Source of the DNA: Sulfurimonas crateris | GTDB taxonomy: Bacteria; Campylobacterota; Campylobacteria; Campylobacterales; Sulfurimonadaceae | Assembly: GCF_005217605.1 (NCBI RefSeq) | Contig: NZ_SZPX01000002.1 | Coordinates: 1-64,000 of the forward strand | Direction of reading: 5' to 3' | Length of the DNA: 64,000 nt | Shown: piece after piece, positions 32,524 through 40,189 of the stretch | How the letters are laid out: each line of letters opens with the position of its first letter | Numbering within the stretch: the first letter of the stretch is position 1 | The notes under the pieces: model-generated | The model's database searches: none | The model's input: the letters and a program-made list of their open reading frames with translations, nothing else | What the model was told of the DNA's origin: nothing | Program-made: the position numbers and the translations under genes

Positions 32524-33802
32524 TCTTACTAGATTTTCTCTTCTTATTGGGGTACTTATTTTTATTCTCGGGTGCTCCTCTAAAGATATAGAGGTAAAAG
32601 GGCATCAGAAAGTCTTTGAGTATGAGGATCTTTACATACTAAATGCTCTCTGGTTTGAAGAGAGGCAGGATTACAAGAACTCATCAGATATATTTAATAC
32701 TCTCTACTTAAAAACAGGCAAAAAAGAGTACCTATACCGCTCCCTAAGAGATGAGTTGGCTGCAAATGAGAACGAACGCGTCATAAGCAGAGCAGACGAT
32801 GCTTTAGGGGATGAGATAGATGATTTTGAGCTTATAAGGATAAAAATAGTAGCCCTTATGAGAGCAGATAGACTCTTGGAAGCAAAAGAGCTTGGTCTAG
32901 AGCTTGTTGCAAAGTCAAACAGTGTTGATGACTATCTGCTTGTAAGTGAGATATATGTAAAACTAAAACAGTTTGACACCGCGGTGAAGTATCTAGAGGG
33001 CGCATATATTAAAAACTATAACGAGAAGATACTTGAGAAGATGGCAGTCATCTTGTATGTAAATCTGGAGAGAAAAAAAGATGCGATCGCACAGCTTGAG
33101 ACTCACTCAAGAATACATGGATGTACAAAGCTAATCTGCTCAAAGCTTATCGGTTTTTACAGCAACGACAACAATGTCGATGGTCTTTTATCGACATACT
33201 TAAGACTTTACAAGATAGATTCAAGCAGAGATATAGGTGAAAAAATAGTCCAGATATACGGCTATAAAAAAGATTACAAAAAGATGGTCGAGTTTTTGGA
33301 GCAGAGCAGCATCAACAAGGAACTGCTTCTTCAGCTCTACATAAAGATGAAAAATTATAAAAAAGCGGTCGGTATTGCAAAAGAGCTATACGATGAGAGC
33401 GGTGATGCCTCTTATCTTGGACAGAGTGCAATATTTGAGTATGAGAGCGCTGAGGATAAGAGCGATACAGCGATGCATAAAAGCGTTATCTCCAAACTAA
33501 AAGAGGTAATAGAGACAAAAAGAGAGGGCATGTACCTTAACTATCTCGGTTATCTTTTGATAGATCACGGAATTAATGTAAAAAAAGGGATAGCGTATGT
33601 GAAAGAGGCGCTTAAGATAGAGCCAAACTCTATCTACTATCTTGATTCACTTGCTTGGGGATACTATAAACTCGGAGATTGTAAAAGAGCTGCAAAGATC
33701 ATGAAAAAAGTTGCAAATATGGACGGCAGCAGCAACAGCGAGGTTGTTGAACATATTGAAGCTATAAAAAAATGCAATAAAAAACAAAAGGGTACAAAGT
33801 AG
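32516..33802 (+). CDS. TPR-repeat lipoprotein
   Basis: A 428-residue lipoprotein whose signal peptide ends in a lipobox (LIFILGCSS; Cys near residue 20). The mature protein is helical, with tetratricopeptide-like units: [26 protein letters not shown] near 145, [14 protein letters not shown] near 285, and a final [21 protein letters not shown] near 385. TPR lipoproteins act as scaffolds in envelope complexes; the partner is unknown. I chose the ATG at 32516 because AGGAG lies 6 bases before it; a TTG one codon earlier is an alternative. trpC follows after one base. Confidence 0.83.
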   Translation: MHSLTRFSLLIGVLIFILGCSSKDIEVKGHQKVFEYEDLYILNALWFEERQDYKNSSDIFNTLYLKTGKKEYLYRSLRDELAANENERVISRADDALGDEIDDFELIRIKIVALMRADRLLEAKELGLELVAKSNSVDDYLLVSEIYVKLKQFDTAVKYLEGAYIKNYNEKILEKMAVILYVNLERKKDAIAQLETHSRIHGCTKLICSKLIGFYSNDNNVDGLLSTYLRLYKIDSSRDIGEKIVQIYGYKKDYKKMVEFLEQSSINKELLLQLYIKMKNYKKAVGIAKELYDESGDASYLGQSAIFEYESAEDKSDTAMHKSVISKLKEVIETKREGMYLNYLGYLLIDHGINVKKGIAYVKEALKIEPNSIYYLDSLAWGYYKLGDCKRAAKIMKKVANMDGSSNSEVVEHIEAIKKCNKKQKGTK

Positions 33803-33803
33803 A

Positions 33804-34604
33804 ATGATTTTAGACGAGATAATAAAAAAAACAAGAGAAGATGTAATAAAAAGAGAGAAGGAGTTTTCACTTGACTGGCTTGGACGCTCACTTGCCTTTA
33901 ATGCAAGAGCGCCGAGAGATGTTTTTCCATACTTGAGAGCTACGGATGAGGATCCATACAGAATAATCGCAGAGGTAAAAAAAGCCTCTCCTTCAAAAGG
34001 TGTGATCCGTGAAGATTTTGATCCCATAGCGATCGCACAGAGCTATGAGAGAGGAGGGGCAAGCGCTATCTCTGTTCTTACCGAACCTCACTTTTTTCAA
34101 GGAAATCTGGACTATTTGGGGCAGATAAGAAGATATGTAGGGATTCCGCTACTTAGAAAAGATTTCATAGTAACAAAATATCAGATACTCGAAGCAATGG
34201 TTCACGGTGCAGATTTTATTCTTCTTATTGCCGCGGCTCTTAGCAAAGGCGAGCTTAAAGAGCTTCTTGGATATACAAGACATCTGGGCATGGAGGCACT
34301 TGTTGAGGTACATGACAAGAGCGATTTGGTAAAAGCGATCTATGCTGGGAGCGATATTATCGGGATAAATCACAGAAATCTTCAAACTTTTGAGATGAAT
34401 ATGCAACTCTCCTACGAGCTTATTCCGATGATACCAAACGGCAAGATAATCGTTGCAGAGAGCGGTATTTATGAGCATGGACAGCTTGAAGATCTCTCTA
34501 AAGCGGGAGTCGATGCCTTTTTGGTAGGTGAGTCTCTGATGAGAGAAGCTGATGAGGAAGCAGCGCTTAGAAAACTGAAATACGGAAAAAATAAAAACGC
34601 CTAA
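33804..34604 (+). CDS. trpC: Indole-3-glycerol phosphate synthase
   Basis: Closes the indole ring in tryptophan synthesis (CdRP to indole-glycerol phosphate, CO2 and water). Within 266 residues the (beta/alpha)8 barrel motifs are clear: [13 protein letters not shown] (catalytic Lys, near residue 60), [24 protein letters not shown] (catalytic Lys), [27 protein letters not shown], and [10 protein letters not shown]. It stands apart from trpB, so the trp pathway is split. A degenerate copy of its LRKLKYG tail occurs 63 bp downstream. Confidence 0.95.
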   Translation: MILDEIIKKTREDVIKREKEFSLDWLGRSLAFNARAPRDVFPYLRATDEDPYRIIAEVKKASPSKGVIREDFDPIAIAQSYERGGASAISVLTEPHFFQGNLDYLGQIRRYVGIPLLRKDFIVTKYQILEAMVHGADFILLIAAALSKGELKELLGYTRHLGMEALVEVHDKSDLVKAIYAGSDIIGINHRNLQTFEMNMQLSYELIPMIPNGKIIVAESGIYEHGQLEDLSKAGVDAFLVGESLMREADEEAALRKLKYGKNKNA

Positions 34605-34682
34605 AAAGAGGCGAATGCCTCGCACACGCTTAGAAAATTGAAGTTTGGCTAAGCCAAGAGCAAGAGAAGAGTCTCTTCTCTT
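34598..34682. repeat. Hairpin cluster and vestigial trpC tail
   Basis: Between trpC and the convergent YqeY gene lie three inverted repeats: GAGGC-GAAT-GCCTC (34608-34621), TTGGC-TAA-GCCAA (34645-34657) and a 9-bp perfect stem AAGAGAAGA-GTC-TCTTCTCTT (34662-34682) that covers the YqeY stop codon. In their midst GCTTAGAAAATTGAAG (34628-34643) repeats the trpC C-terminal codons (GCTTAGAAAACTGAAA at 34565-34580) and would encode LRKLKFG then a stop. The last hairpin may terminate both genes. Confidence 0.5.
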
Positions 34683-35124
34683 ATGACAATAGTGCCTTTG
34701 CGCACTCATTAATTCTTTTGCCGTCAGCCTTGCCTGATAGCTCTTTAGATGCCGCCCCCATCACTTTTCCAATATCCTTGATAGTTTCAGCGCCTACTTT
34801 TGCGATTATATCTTTTATCGCTTTGCTTAGCTCATCATCGCTAAGTTGTGCAGGCAGATACTCTTTGTAACAAGCAATCTCATCAAGCTCTTTTTGCATC
34901 AGATCGTCGCGCCCTGCATCTCTGTACTGCGTTGCCGCATCATCTCTTCTTTTGACCTGTGATTGAATTATTTTAATAACGTCATCATCGTTAAGCTCTT
35001 TTCTCTCATCGACCTCTATCTGCTTAAAAGCACTTGTCAAAAGTCTTAGAGCATCTCTTTTTTTGTTATCTTTTGCTTTCATAGCATCTTTGACATCTTG
35101 ATTTATCTTATCTCTTAAATTCAC
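34681..35124 (-). CDS. GatB/YqeY-domain protein
   Basis: A 147-residue helical protein of the YqeY family, related to the tail domain of the amidotransferase subunit GatB that contacts tRNA. Typical features are the N-terminal LRDKINQDVKDAMKAKDNKK, then RDALRLLTSAFKQIEVDER, and the C-terminal IKDIGKVMGAASKELSGKAD. The family has no proven enzymatic role; a tRNA-binding or amidotransferase-related role is inferred. It converges with trpC and diverges from flgH. Confidence 0.9.
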   Translation of the reverse strand: MNLRDKINQDVKDAMKAKDNKKRDALRLLTSAFKQIEVDERKELNDDDVIKIIQSQVKRRDDAATQYRDAGRDDLMQKELDEIACYKEYLPAQLSDDELSKAIKDIIAKVGAETIKDIGKVMGAASKELSGKADGKRINECAKALLS

Positions 35125-35193
35125 GATTTTCCTTTTATGTGGAACTATTATTGCTAGAATTATAACTAATAAAACAGAAGCAAAAGAGAAAAA

Positions 35194-35916
35194 TTGAAAA
35201 AAACTATTTTAATGGTGCTGATGCCGATTTATGCTATACTATTTTTTTCCGGTTGTACGGCAAATTTGACGGATCCTGAGATAGACTTTGAGCCTCCTGC
35301 TTATGTAGAGCAGATGCCATCACGCGAAGACAAGAAGGATTTTGCTTCGGTTGGCAGTATTTTTGGTCAGGGCGAAAACCCACTTTTTACAGACCACAAA
35401 GCTATGCACGTAAATGATGTAGTAACGGTTATAATATCTGAAAATGCTCAGAGTTCAAGTACAGGTTCAAAACAGCTCAGTGAAGATGATACGATGGGCT
35501 TGGGTGGCGGTCTCTTTAGTGCAGGCGGCACAAACTCTGCGGTAAATTCGGCAGTAAACAAACTAAACGGCTTAAGCAACGTAGGATTTACAGGCAGTTC
35601 AAGCAGTGCCTATGCGGGTCAGGGAAGTGCATCAAGAGATGCATCGTTTACTACGACAATTTCTGCTAGAATTGTAAAAGTGCTTGAAAACGGAAACTAT
35701 TTTATATCCGGCAAGAGAGAGATTTTGGTAGATGATCAGAAGCAGATCATACAGATAGGCGGCGTAATTCGCCCTTATGATATTGATCAATACAACAGAA
35801 TAGAGTCTTCACAGATAAGTGATGCCAAGATTCTTTATAAGACAGAGGGAGATGTTGACCGTGCGACAAAACAGGGCTGGGGTACAAAAATTATTCAGGC
35901 TGTCTGGCCGTTTTAG
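35194..35916 (+). CDS. flgH: Flagellar L-ring protein FlgH
   Basis: An outer-membrane lipoprotein that builds the L ring around the flagellar rod. The 240 residues start with TTG at 35194 (TTGAAAAAAACT, encoding MKKT). The lipobox is ILFFSGC (Cys near residue 21). Family motifs are SVGSIFGQGENPLFTDHKAMHVNDVVTVIISENAQSSS and the C-terminal ISGKREILVDDQKQIIQIGGVIRPYDI. It overlaps the following gene by about 60 bases in another frame, so the two are co-expressed. flgI and the rest of the rod genes are not in this window. Confidence 0.95.
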   Translation: MKKTILMVLMPIYAILFFSGCTANLTDPEIDFEPPAYVEQMPSREDKKDFASVGSIFGQGENPLFTDHKAMHVNDVVTVIISENAQSSSTGSKQLSEDDTMGLGGGLFSAGGTNSAVNSAVNKLNGLSNVGFTGSSSSAYAGQGSASRDASFTTTISARIVKVLENGNYFISGKREILVDDQKQIIQIGGVIRPYDIDQYNRIESSQISDAKILYKTEGDVDRATKQGWGTKIIQAVWPF

Positions 35917-37342
35917 TCTACTTATTGCGCTGAGTTTTTCACTCACCTTTGCCCAGCAGAGTTTTAAAGATTTTAAAAAGTCTCAAACAGACTCCTTTAA
36001 AGAGTATAAAGATGAGAGGGACAGGGCTTTTAGCAACTACTTAAAACAGGAGTGGAAAGCCTACGCACTTGAGGAGATGAAGCCTCTTTACGAGAAGCAA
36101 AAACCCCTAACGATCGAGCCCGCAAAACAGACTCAGATCAAGCCTGTCGGACCAAAGATAAACATACAGATAGAAGAAAAAAAAGAGGTTAAAGAGGATC
36201 TGCCACCACCTCAAAAAGAGCCTGCTAAATCTTTGCCTACACAAAAAGTGCAAAAAGATATATCATTTGATTTTTACGGTAAAAATTTGGAGTTTGATAT
36301 TTCAGACGGTATAAAAAGAGCAACTTTTTACCCTACAAATCAGACAGGAATTGCCAACTTTTTCGATAGTGTTGCTTCAAGTGAGTATGCAGATCTGGTT
36401 TTAGATATACAAAGAGTCTCAAAATACATGAACTTAAATGATTGGGGTATCTACCTTTTAGTCTCGAAAATATCTCACAGCATATATGAGAACAGAGACA
36501 ACTCTAAGCTTCTTAGTTGGTTTTTACTAAACAAATTGGGATACGCCGTAAAAATCGGTTTGGACGACAGACACGTAGTTTTGATGCACTACTCGACAAA
36601 AACGATCTACGCTGCGCCTAGCTTTAATTTCGATAGCAAAAAATATTATGTTTTTTTAGGTAACTCCAAAGATAGCATAGGAAGAGTTTTTTCTTACAAG
36701 CAGGATTATCCGAATGCCACAAAGCCGCTTGATCTCTCAATGGATGAGCTCCCGATTTTGGGAAGTGATTTTGATAATAAACTTCTGAGCTTTGAGCACT
36801 TTAGCAATAGGTATGAGATTGCGTTCTCTTACAATAAAAATCTTATAGAGTTTATGTCAACATATCCACAAGCTGATTATGAGACCTTTTTTAACGCCCC
36901 TATTGACAAGAGGACATACAGAGAGCTGGCGATATCCATCAAAAAATATATTGACGGCAAAAAAGCGAGCGAAGCTATGAACTTTGTGCTTACTTTTGTA
37001 CAGAAATCGTTTAAATATGAGCAGGATAATCAGCAATTCGGAAAAGAGAAGGTGATGTTCGCGCAGGAGACGCTTTTTTACGACAGGTCAGACTGTGAAG
37101 ACAGGGCGGTTCTCTTTTCATATCTTATGAGAGAGCTTTTCGGAGTTAGCGCACTCGGTGTAAAGTATGAGGATCATATGGCGACAGCACTATATATCCC
37201 GCTTGATGGAGAGAAGATAAGAGCAGGTTCAAAAGAGTATGTTATAGCAGATCCGACATATATAAACTCAACTATCGGCACGGGAATGCCAAAATACAGA
37301 TCCGTGAAGCCTCAAAGCTATATACTTCTAAAGAGCAACTAA
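35852..37342 (+). CDS. Periplasmic transglutaminase-like cysteine protein
   Basis: An exported protein of about 496 residues. The start is uncertain: ATG 35852, GTG 35861 and an ATG at 35819 are in frame, all inside flgH. The hydrophobic segment SLLIALSFSLTFAQQ looks like a signal peptide. A proline/lysine-rich coiled stretch follows, then the catalytic core: Cys in YDRSDCEDRAVLFSYLM, His in EDHMATALY, Asp in VIADPTYI, a complete Cys-His-Asp triad of transglutaminase-like proteases. LapG, which is of this fold, cleaves adhesins under c-di-GMP control. The adjacent EAL protein makes a similar circuit conceivable but unproven. Confidence 0.75.
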   Translation: MLTVRQNRAGVQKLFRLSGRFSLLIALSFSLTFAQQSFKDFKKSQTDSFKEYKDERDRAFSNYLKQEWKAYALEEMKPLYEKQKPLTIEPAKQTQIKPVGPKINIQIEEKKEVKEDLPPPQKEPAKSLPTQKVQKDISFDFYGKNLEFDISDGIKRATFYPTNQTGIANFFDSVASSEYADLVLDIQRVSKYMNLNDWGIYLLVSKISHSIYENRDNSKLLSWFLLNKLGYAVKIGLDDRHVVLMHYSTKTIYAAPSFNFDSKKYYVFLGNSKDSIGRVFSYKQDYPNATKPLDLSMDELPILGSDFDNKLLSFEHFSNRYEIAFSYNKNLIEFMSTYPQADYETFFNAPIDKRTYRELAISIKKYIDGKKASEAMNFVLTFVQKSFKYEQDNQQFGKEKVMFAQETLFYDRSDCEDRAVLFSYLMRELFGVSALGVKYEDHMATALYIPLDGEKIRAGSKEYVIADPTYINSTIGTGMPKYRSVKPQSYILLKSN

Positions 37343-37344
37343 TA

Positions 37345-38565
37345 ATGCAGGATATAAATAGAGACTCATTAACATCCCTTCCAAGCAGATTTGCTTTAAT
37401 CGAGCATCTTGAATCTTTGGAACACGCCAATGTTTTTTTAATAGATGTGGATAATTTCAGTAATATAAACAGTGCGTACGGATTTGAGATAGGTGATAGA
37501 GCACTTGTCGAGATAGCAAGACTAATTGATATTGCAAAGCCGCTCTCTTCAACTCTTTTCAGGTTAAACTCTGATGAATTTGTACTTGTATGTACGGAGA
37601 TGATGAGTTCAAAAAAGTTATCAGAACTTGCAAGCTCTTTGATATCCTTTTTCGACCAGACAGAAGTTTTGGCTCTTGATGATGATACAGATATAAAAAT
37701 ATCTATAAGTATAGGCATTGCAATAGGCAGAGAGAGTGGAATTTTAAGTCATGCAAGAACTGCTATAAAAGAGCTAAGAGAGCATAAAAGAGCATCGTAT
37801 AAAATATATGACCCGCACTCTGTTTTTATAAAAAAACAGCAGGAGAACATCTACTGGATACATAAGATCAAAGAGGCTTTTGAGAATGAGCAGTTAGTTA
37901 CCTATTATCAGCCTATAATAAATAACAAGACGAAAAGAGTAGAGAAGTATGAGTGTCTGATAAGAATAAGAAATAACGGGACAATCACTCCCCCGATAAG
38001 GTTTATGGAAGCTTCAAGGCTTACGGGAACACTCACGCTTCTTACAAAGTGCGTAATAGAGCAGAGCTTTAAAAAGTTTAGCACTACCGAGTATGAGTTC
38101 TCCATAAACATTACAAGTACGGATCTGCATCTTAACTATCTGGAGGAGTATCTCTTAAAGTGTGCCAAAAAGTACGGCATCAATCCATCAAAGGTCACTT
38201 TAGAGATGCTTGAAGATATAAGTACTATTAATACTCCAGAGATTCTTACTCAGCTAAACTCTCTTAGATATCACGGTTTTAAGATCTCAATAGATGACTT
38301 TGGAAGCCAGAGCTCAAACTTTTCAAGACTTCTTGAGTTCTCACCGGACTATCTTAAAATAGACGGCTCTTTTATAAAAAATATTTTAAATGATAAAAAC
38401 AGTTTGGTAATAGTCGAGGCGGTAGTTCTGCTTTGTAAAAAGAGCAATATTAAGGTTATAGCCGAGTTTGTACATAGCGCAGAGGTTCAAGCCAAAGTAG
38501 AAGAGCTTGGAGTCGATTACTCACAAGGTTACTATTTCAGTGAACCTAAAGAGGAGCTGGAGTAA
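37345..38565 (+). CDS. Degenerate GGDEF plus EAL c-di-GMP phosphodiesterase
   Basis: A soluble 406-residue protein without sensor or membrane segment. The GGDEF domain (residues 5-~150, starting DSLTSLPSR) has NSDEF in place of GGDEF, so cyclase activity is unlikely. The EAL domain (~165-400) has ECL in place of EAL but retains the catalytic Glu, the Asn of SINIT, Glu in TLEMLED, the Asp pair in SIDDFG, Lys in LKIDG, Glu in IAEFV and Gln in YSQGYYF. It is therefore probably an active phosphodiesterase. It starts 2 bases after the transglutaminase-like gene. Its end overlaps the convergent SulP gene by 20 bases. Confidence 0.88.
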   Translation: MQDINRDSLTSLPSRFALIEHLESLEHANVFLIDVDNFSNINSAYGFEIGDRALVEIARLIDIAKPLSSTLFRLNSDEFVLVCTEMMSSKKLSELASSLISFFDQTEVLALDDDTDIKISISIGIAIGRESGILSHARTAIKELREHKRASYKIYDPHSVFIKKQQENIYWIHKIKEAFENEQLVTYYQPIINNKTKRVEKYECLIRIRNNGTITPPIRFMEASRLTGTLTLLTKCVIEQSFKKFSTTEYEFSINITSTDLHLNYLEEYLLKCAKKYGINPSKVTLEMLEDISTINTPEILTQLNSLRYHGFKISIDDFGSQSSNFSRLLEFSPDYLKIDGSFIKNILNDKNSLVIVEAVVLLCKKSNIKVIAEFVHSAEVQAKVEELGVDYSQGYYFSEPKEELE

Positions 38566-40189
38566 TACTCTTGGCTCTTTTTACCGCCTCATCAAATGAG
38601 TCAAGTATGTTTCCCTCCTCAAGTAAATTGGTGATCTCATATTTTTTTAAATCTTGCAGTACATCGCTGTTTACACCTGAGAGAAGCACTATGACATCTG
38701 ACTTTTGCAGTGTTTTTAGCATCTCCTCAAAATTATGAAGCGCAGTTGAGTCTACAAAAGGAACATGGCGCATACGGATGATGAGTATCTTGCTCTTAAG
38801 CCCTATCTCTTTTATCACTCCCGAGTACTGTTTTGCAGAGGCAAAAAATAGCGGACCGCTTATCTCGTAGATAGAGACGCCCTCAGGCAAATCAGAGTAA
38901 TCTTCAAGCAGATCGCTGTCAACATGGCATGGAGTCTTTATGCCGATATCCGCCATTCTCTTCATAAACAGAAGTGAGGAGAGAACAACGCCGATCTGTA
39001 TCGCCACGGTCAGATCCACAAACACTGTAAGTAAAAATGTACTAAGCAGGACTATAATATCAAAAGGAGAGCCTTTTAAGATCGAGATAAAAGAGCGCCA
39101 CTCGCTCATATTATAAGCAACCACGATCAAGATCCCCGCCAGACATGCCATCGGAATAAGCTTCGCATAACTTGCAAAAACAAGCATAATAAGCAGAAGG
39201 GTCATAGCGTGTACAATTCCCGCAATTGGAGTTCTTCCGCCATTTTTCACGTTTGTAGCAGTTCTCGCGATCGCCCCCGTTGCCGCAATGCCGCCAAATA
39301 TAGGAGTGAGAATATTCGCCATCCCTTGAGCTATCAGCTCCGTGTTTGAGCGGTGGTTACCGCTTATCATACCATCAGCAACAACGGCAGAGAGAAGTGA
39401 CTCTACACCTCCAAGCAGAGCTATTGTAAGAGCGGGAGCGATATAGATATAGAGGTTTTCCATCTCGATATTAGGCAGTGAGAAAGTAAAAGTGTTTGGT
39501 ATCTCTCCGAAGAATGACTCAATGGTAGTTACCGGAATATTTGCTGCTTGAACGATAAAAGTGATGAAAAGTATGGCAACAAAAGAGCCCGGAACTCTGG
39601 CAGTTATCTTTTTAAAATAGATAGTTATTAAAATTGTCACAGTTGTAATTGCGAGTGCATAGAGGTTTGTCTCATCTACTTGAGAAAAATAGGCAACCCA
39701 CTTCTCAAAGAACTCCGATGGCATTTTCTCAATACCCAGCCCCAATGCATCTTTTATCTGCGTTGAGAATATAATGACGGCAATACCGCTTGTAAAGCCT
39801 ACAATCAGCGGATGCGGAAAGTATTTTAAAAGATTGCCCAGACGTAAAAGCCCAAAGAGTATGAGGATGACTCCCGCCATCATAGTAGAGATGATAAGCC
39901 CGTCAATTCCATACTCTTGAACTATAGCATATATGATTACTATAAATGCTCCCGTAGGGCCGCCGATCTGAACTCTGCTGCCGCCAAAAAAAGAGATGAT
40001 AAAGCCGGCAATAATTGCAGTGATCAGACCTTTTTCAGGAGAGACGCCTGAAGCTACGGCAAATGCGATTGAGAGAGGAAGTGCAACTATACCGACAACA
40101 ATGCCGGCAAAGATGTCAGAGATAAGCTGATCTTTGCTTATCCCAGATTTTAGAAGTGTAAAAAGCTTAGGTTCAAAAACTTTGTTCAT
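38546..40189 (-). CDS. SulP-family anion permease with STAS domain
   Basis: An inner-membrane transporter of the SLC26/SulP family, 547 residues. The membrane part (about residues 15-420) shows the SulP pattern SDIFAGIVVGIVALPLSIAF, then GGSRVQIGGPTGAFIVI near 70, and a long hydrophobic region with LLGGVESLLSAVVADGM. The C-terminal ~110 residues form a STAS domain (LFFASAKQYSGVI, RMRHVPFVDSTALHNFEEML). Substrates of bacterial members include sulfate, bicarbonate and dicarboxylates. Sulfate or bicarbonate are both plausible in a sulfur-oxidising CO2 fixer. It starts directly after the valS stop on the same strand. Confidence 0.9.
   Translation of the reverse strand: MNKVFEPKLFTLLKSGISKDQLISDIFAGIVVGIVALPLSIAFAVASGVSPEKGLITAIIAGFIISFFGGSRVQIGGPTGAFIVIIYAIVQEYGIDGLIISTMMAGVILILFGLLRLGNLLKYFPHPLIVGFTSGIAVIIFSTQIKDALGLGIEKMPSEFFEKWVAYFSQVDETNLYALAITTVTILITIYFKKITARVPGSFVAILFITFIVQAANIPVTTIESFFGEIPNTFTFSLPNIEMENLYIYIAPALTIALLGGVESLLSAVVADGMISGNHRSNTELIAQGMANILTPIFGGIAATGAIARTATNVKNGGRTPIAGIVHAMTLLLIMLVFASYAKLIPMACLAGILIVVAYNMSEWRSFISILKGSPFDIIVLLSTFLLTVFVDLTVAIQIGVVLSSLLFMKRMADIGIKTPCHVDSDLLEDYSDLPEGVSIYEISGPLFFASAKQYSGVIKEIGLKSKILIIRMRHVPFVDSTALHNFEEMLKTLQKSDVIVLLSGVNSDVLQDLKKYEITNLLEEGNILDSFDEAVKRAKSITPAPL

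Noticed and set aside
34149-34709. 186-codon minus-strand frame over trpC
   Set aside because: It is antisense to an intact trpC and overlaps the YqeY 3' end; composition is non-protein-like.
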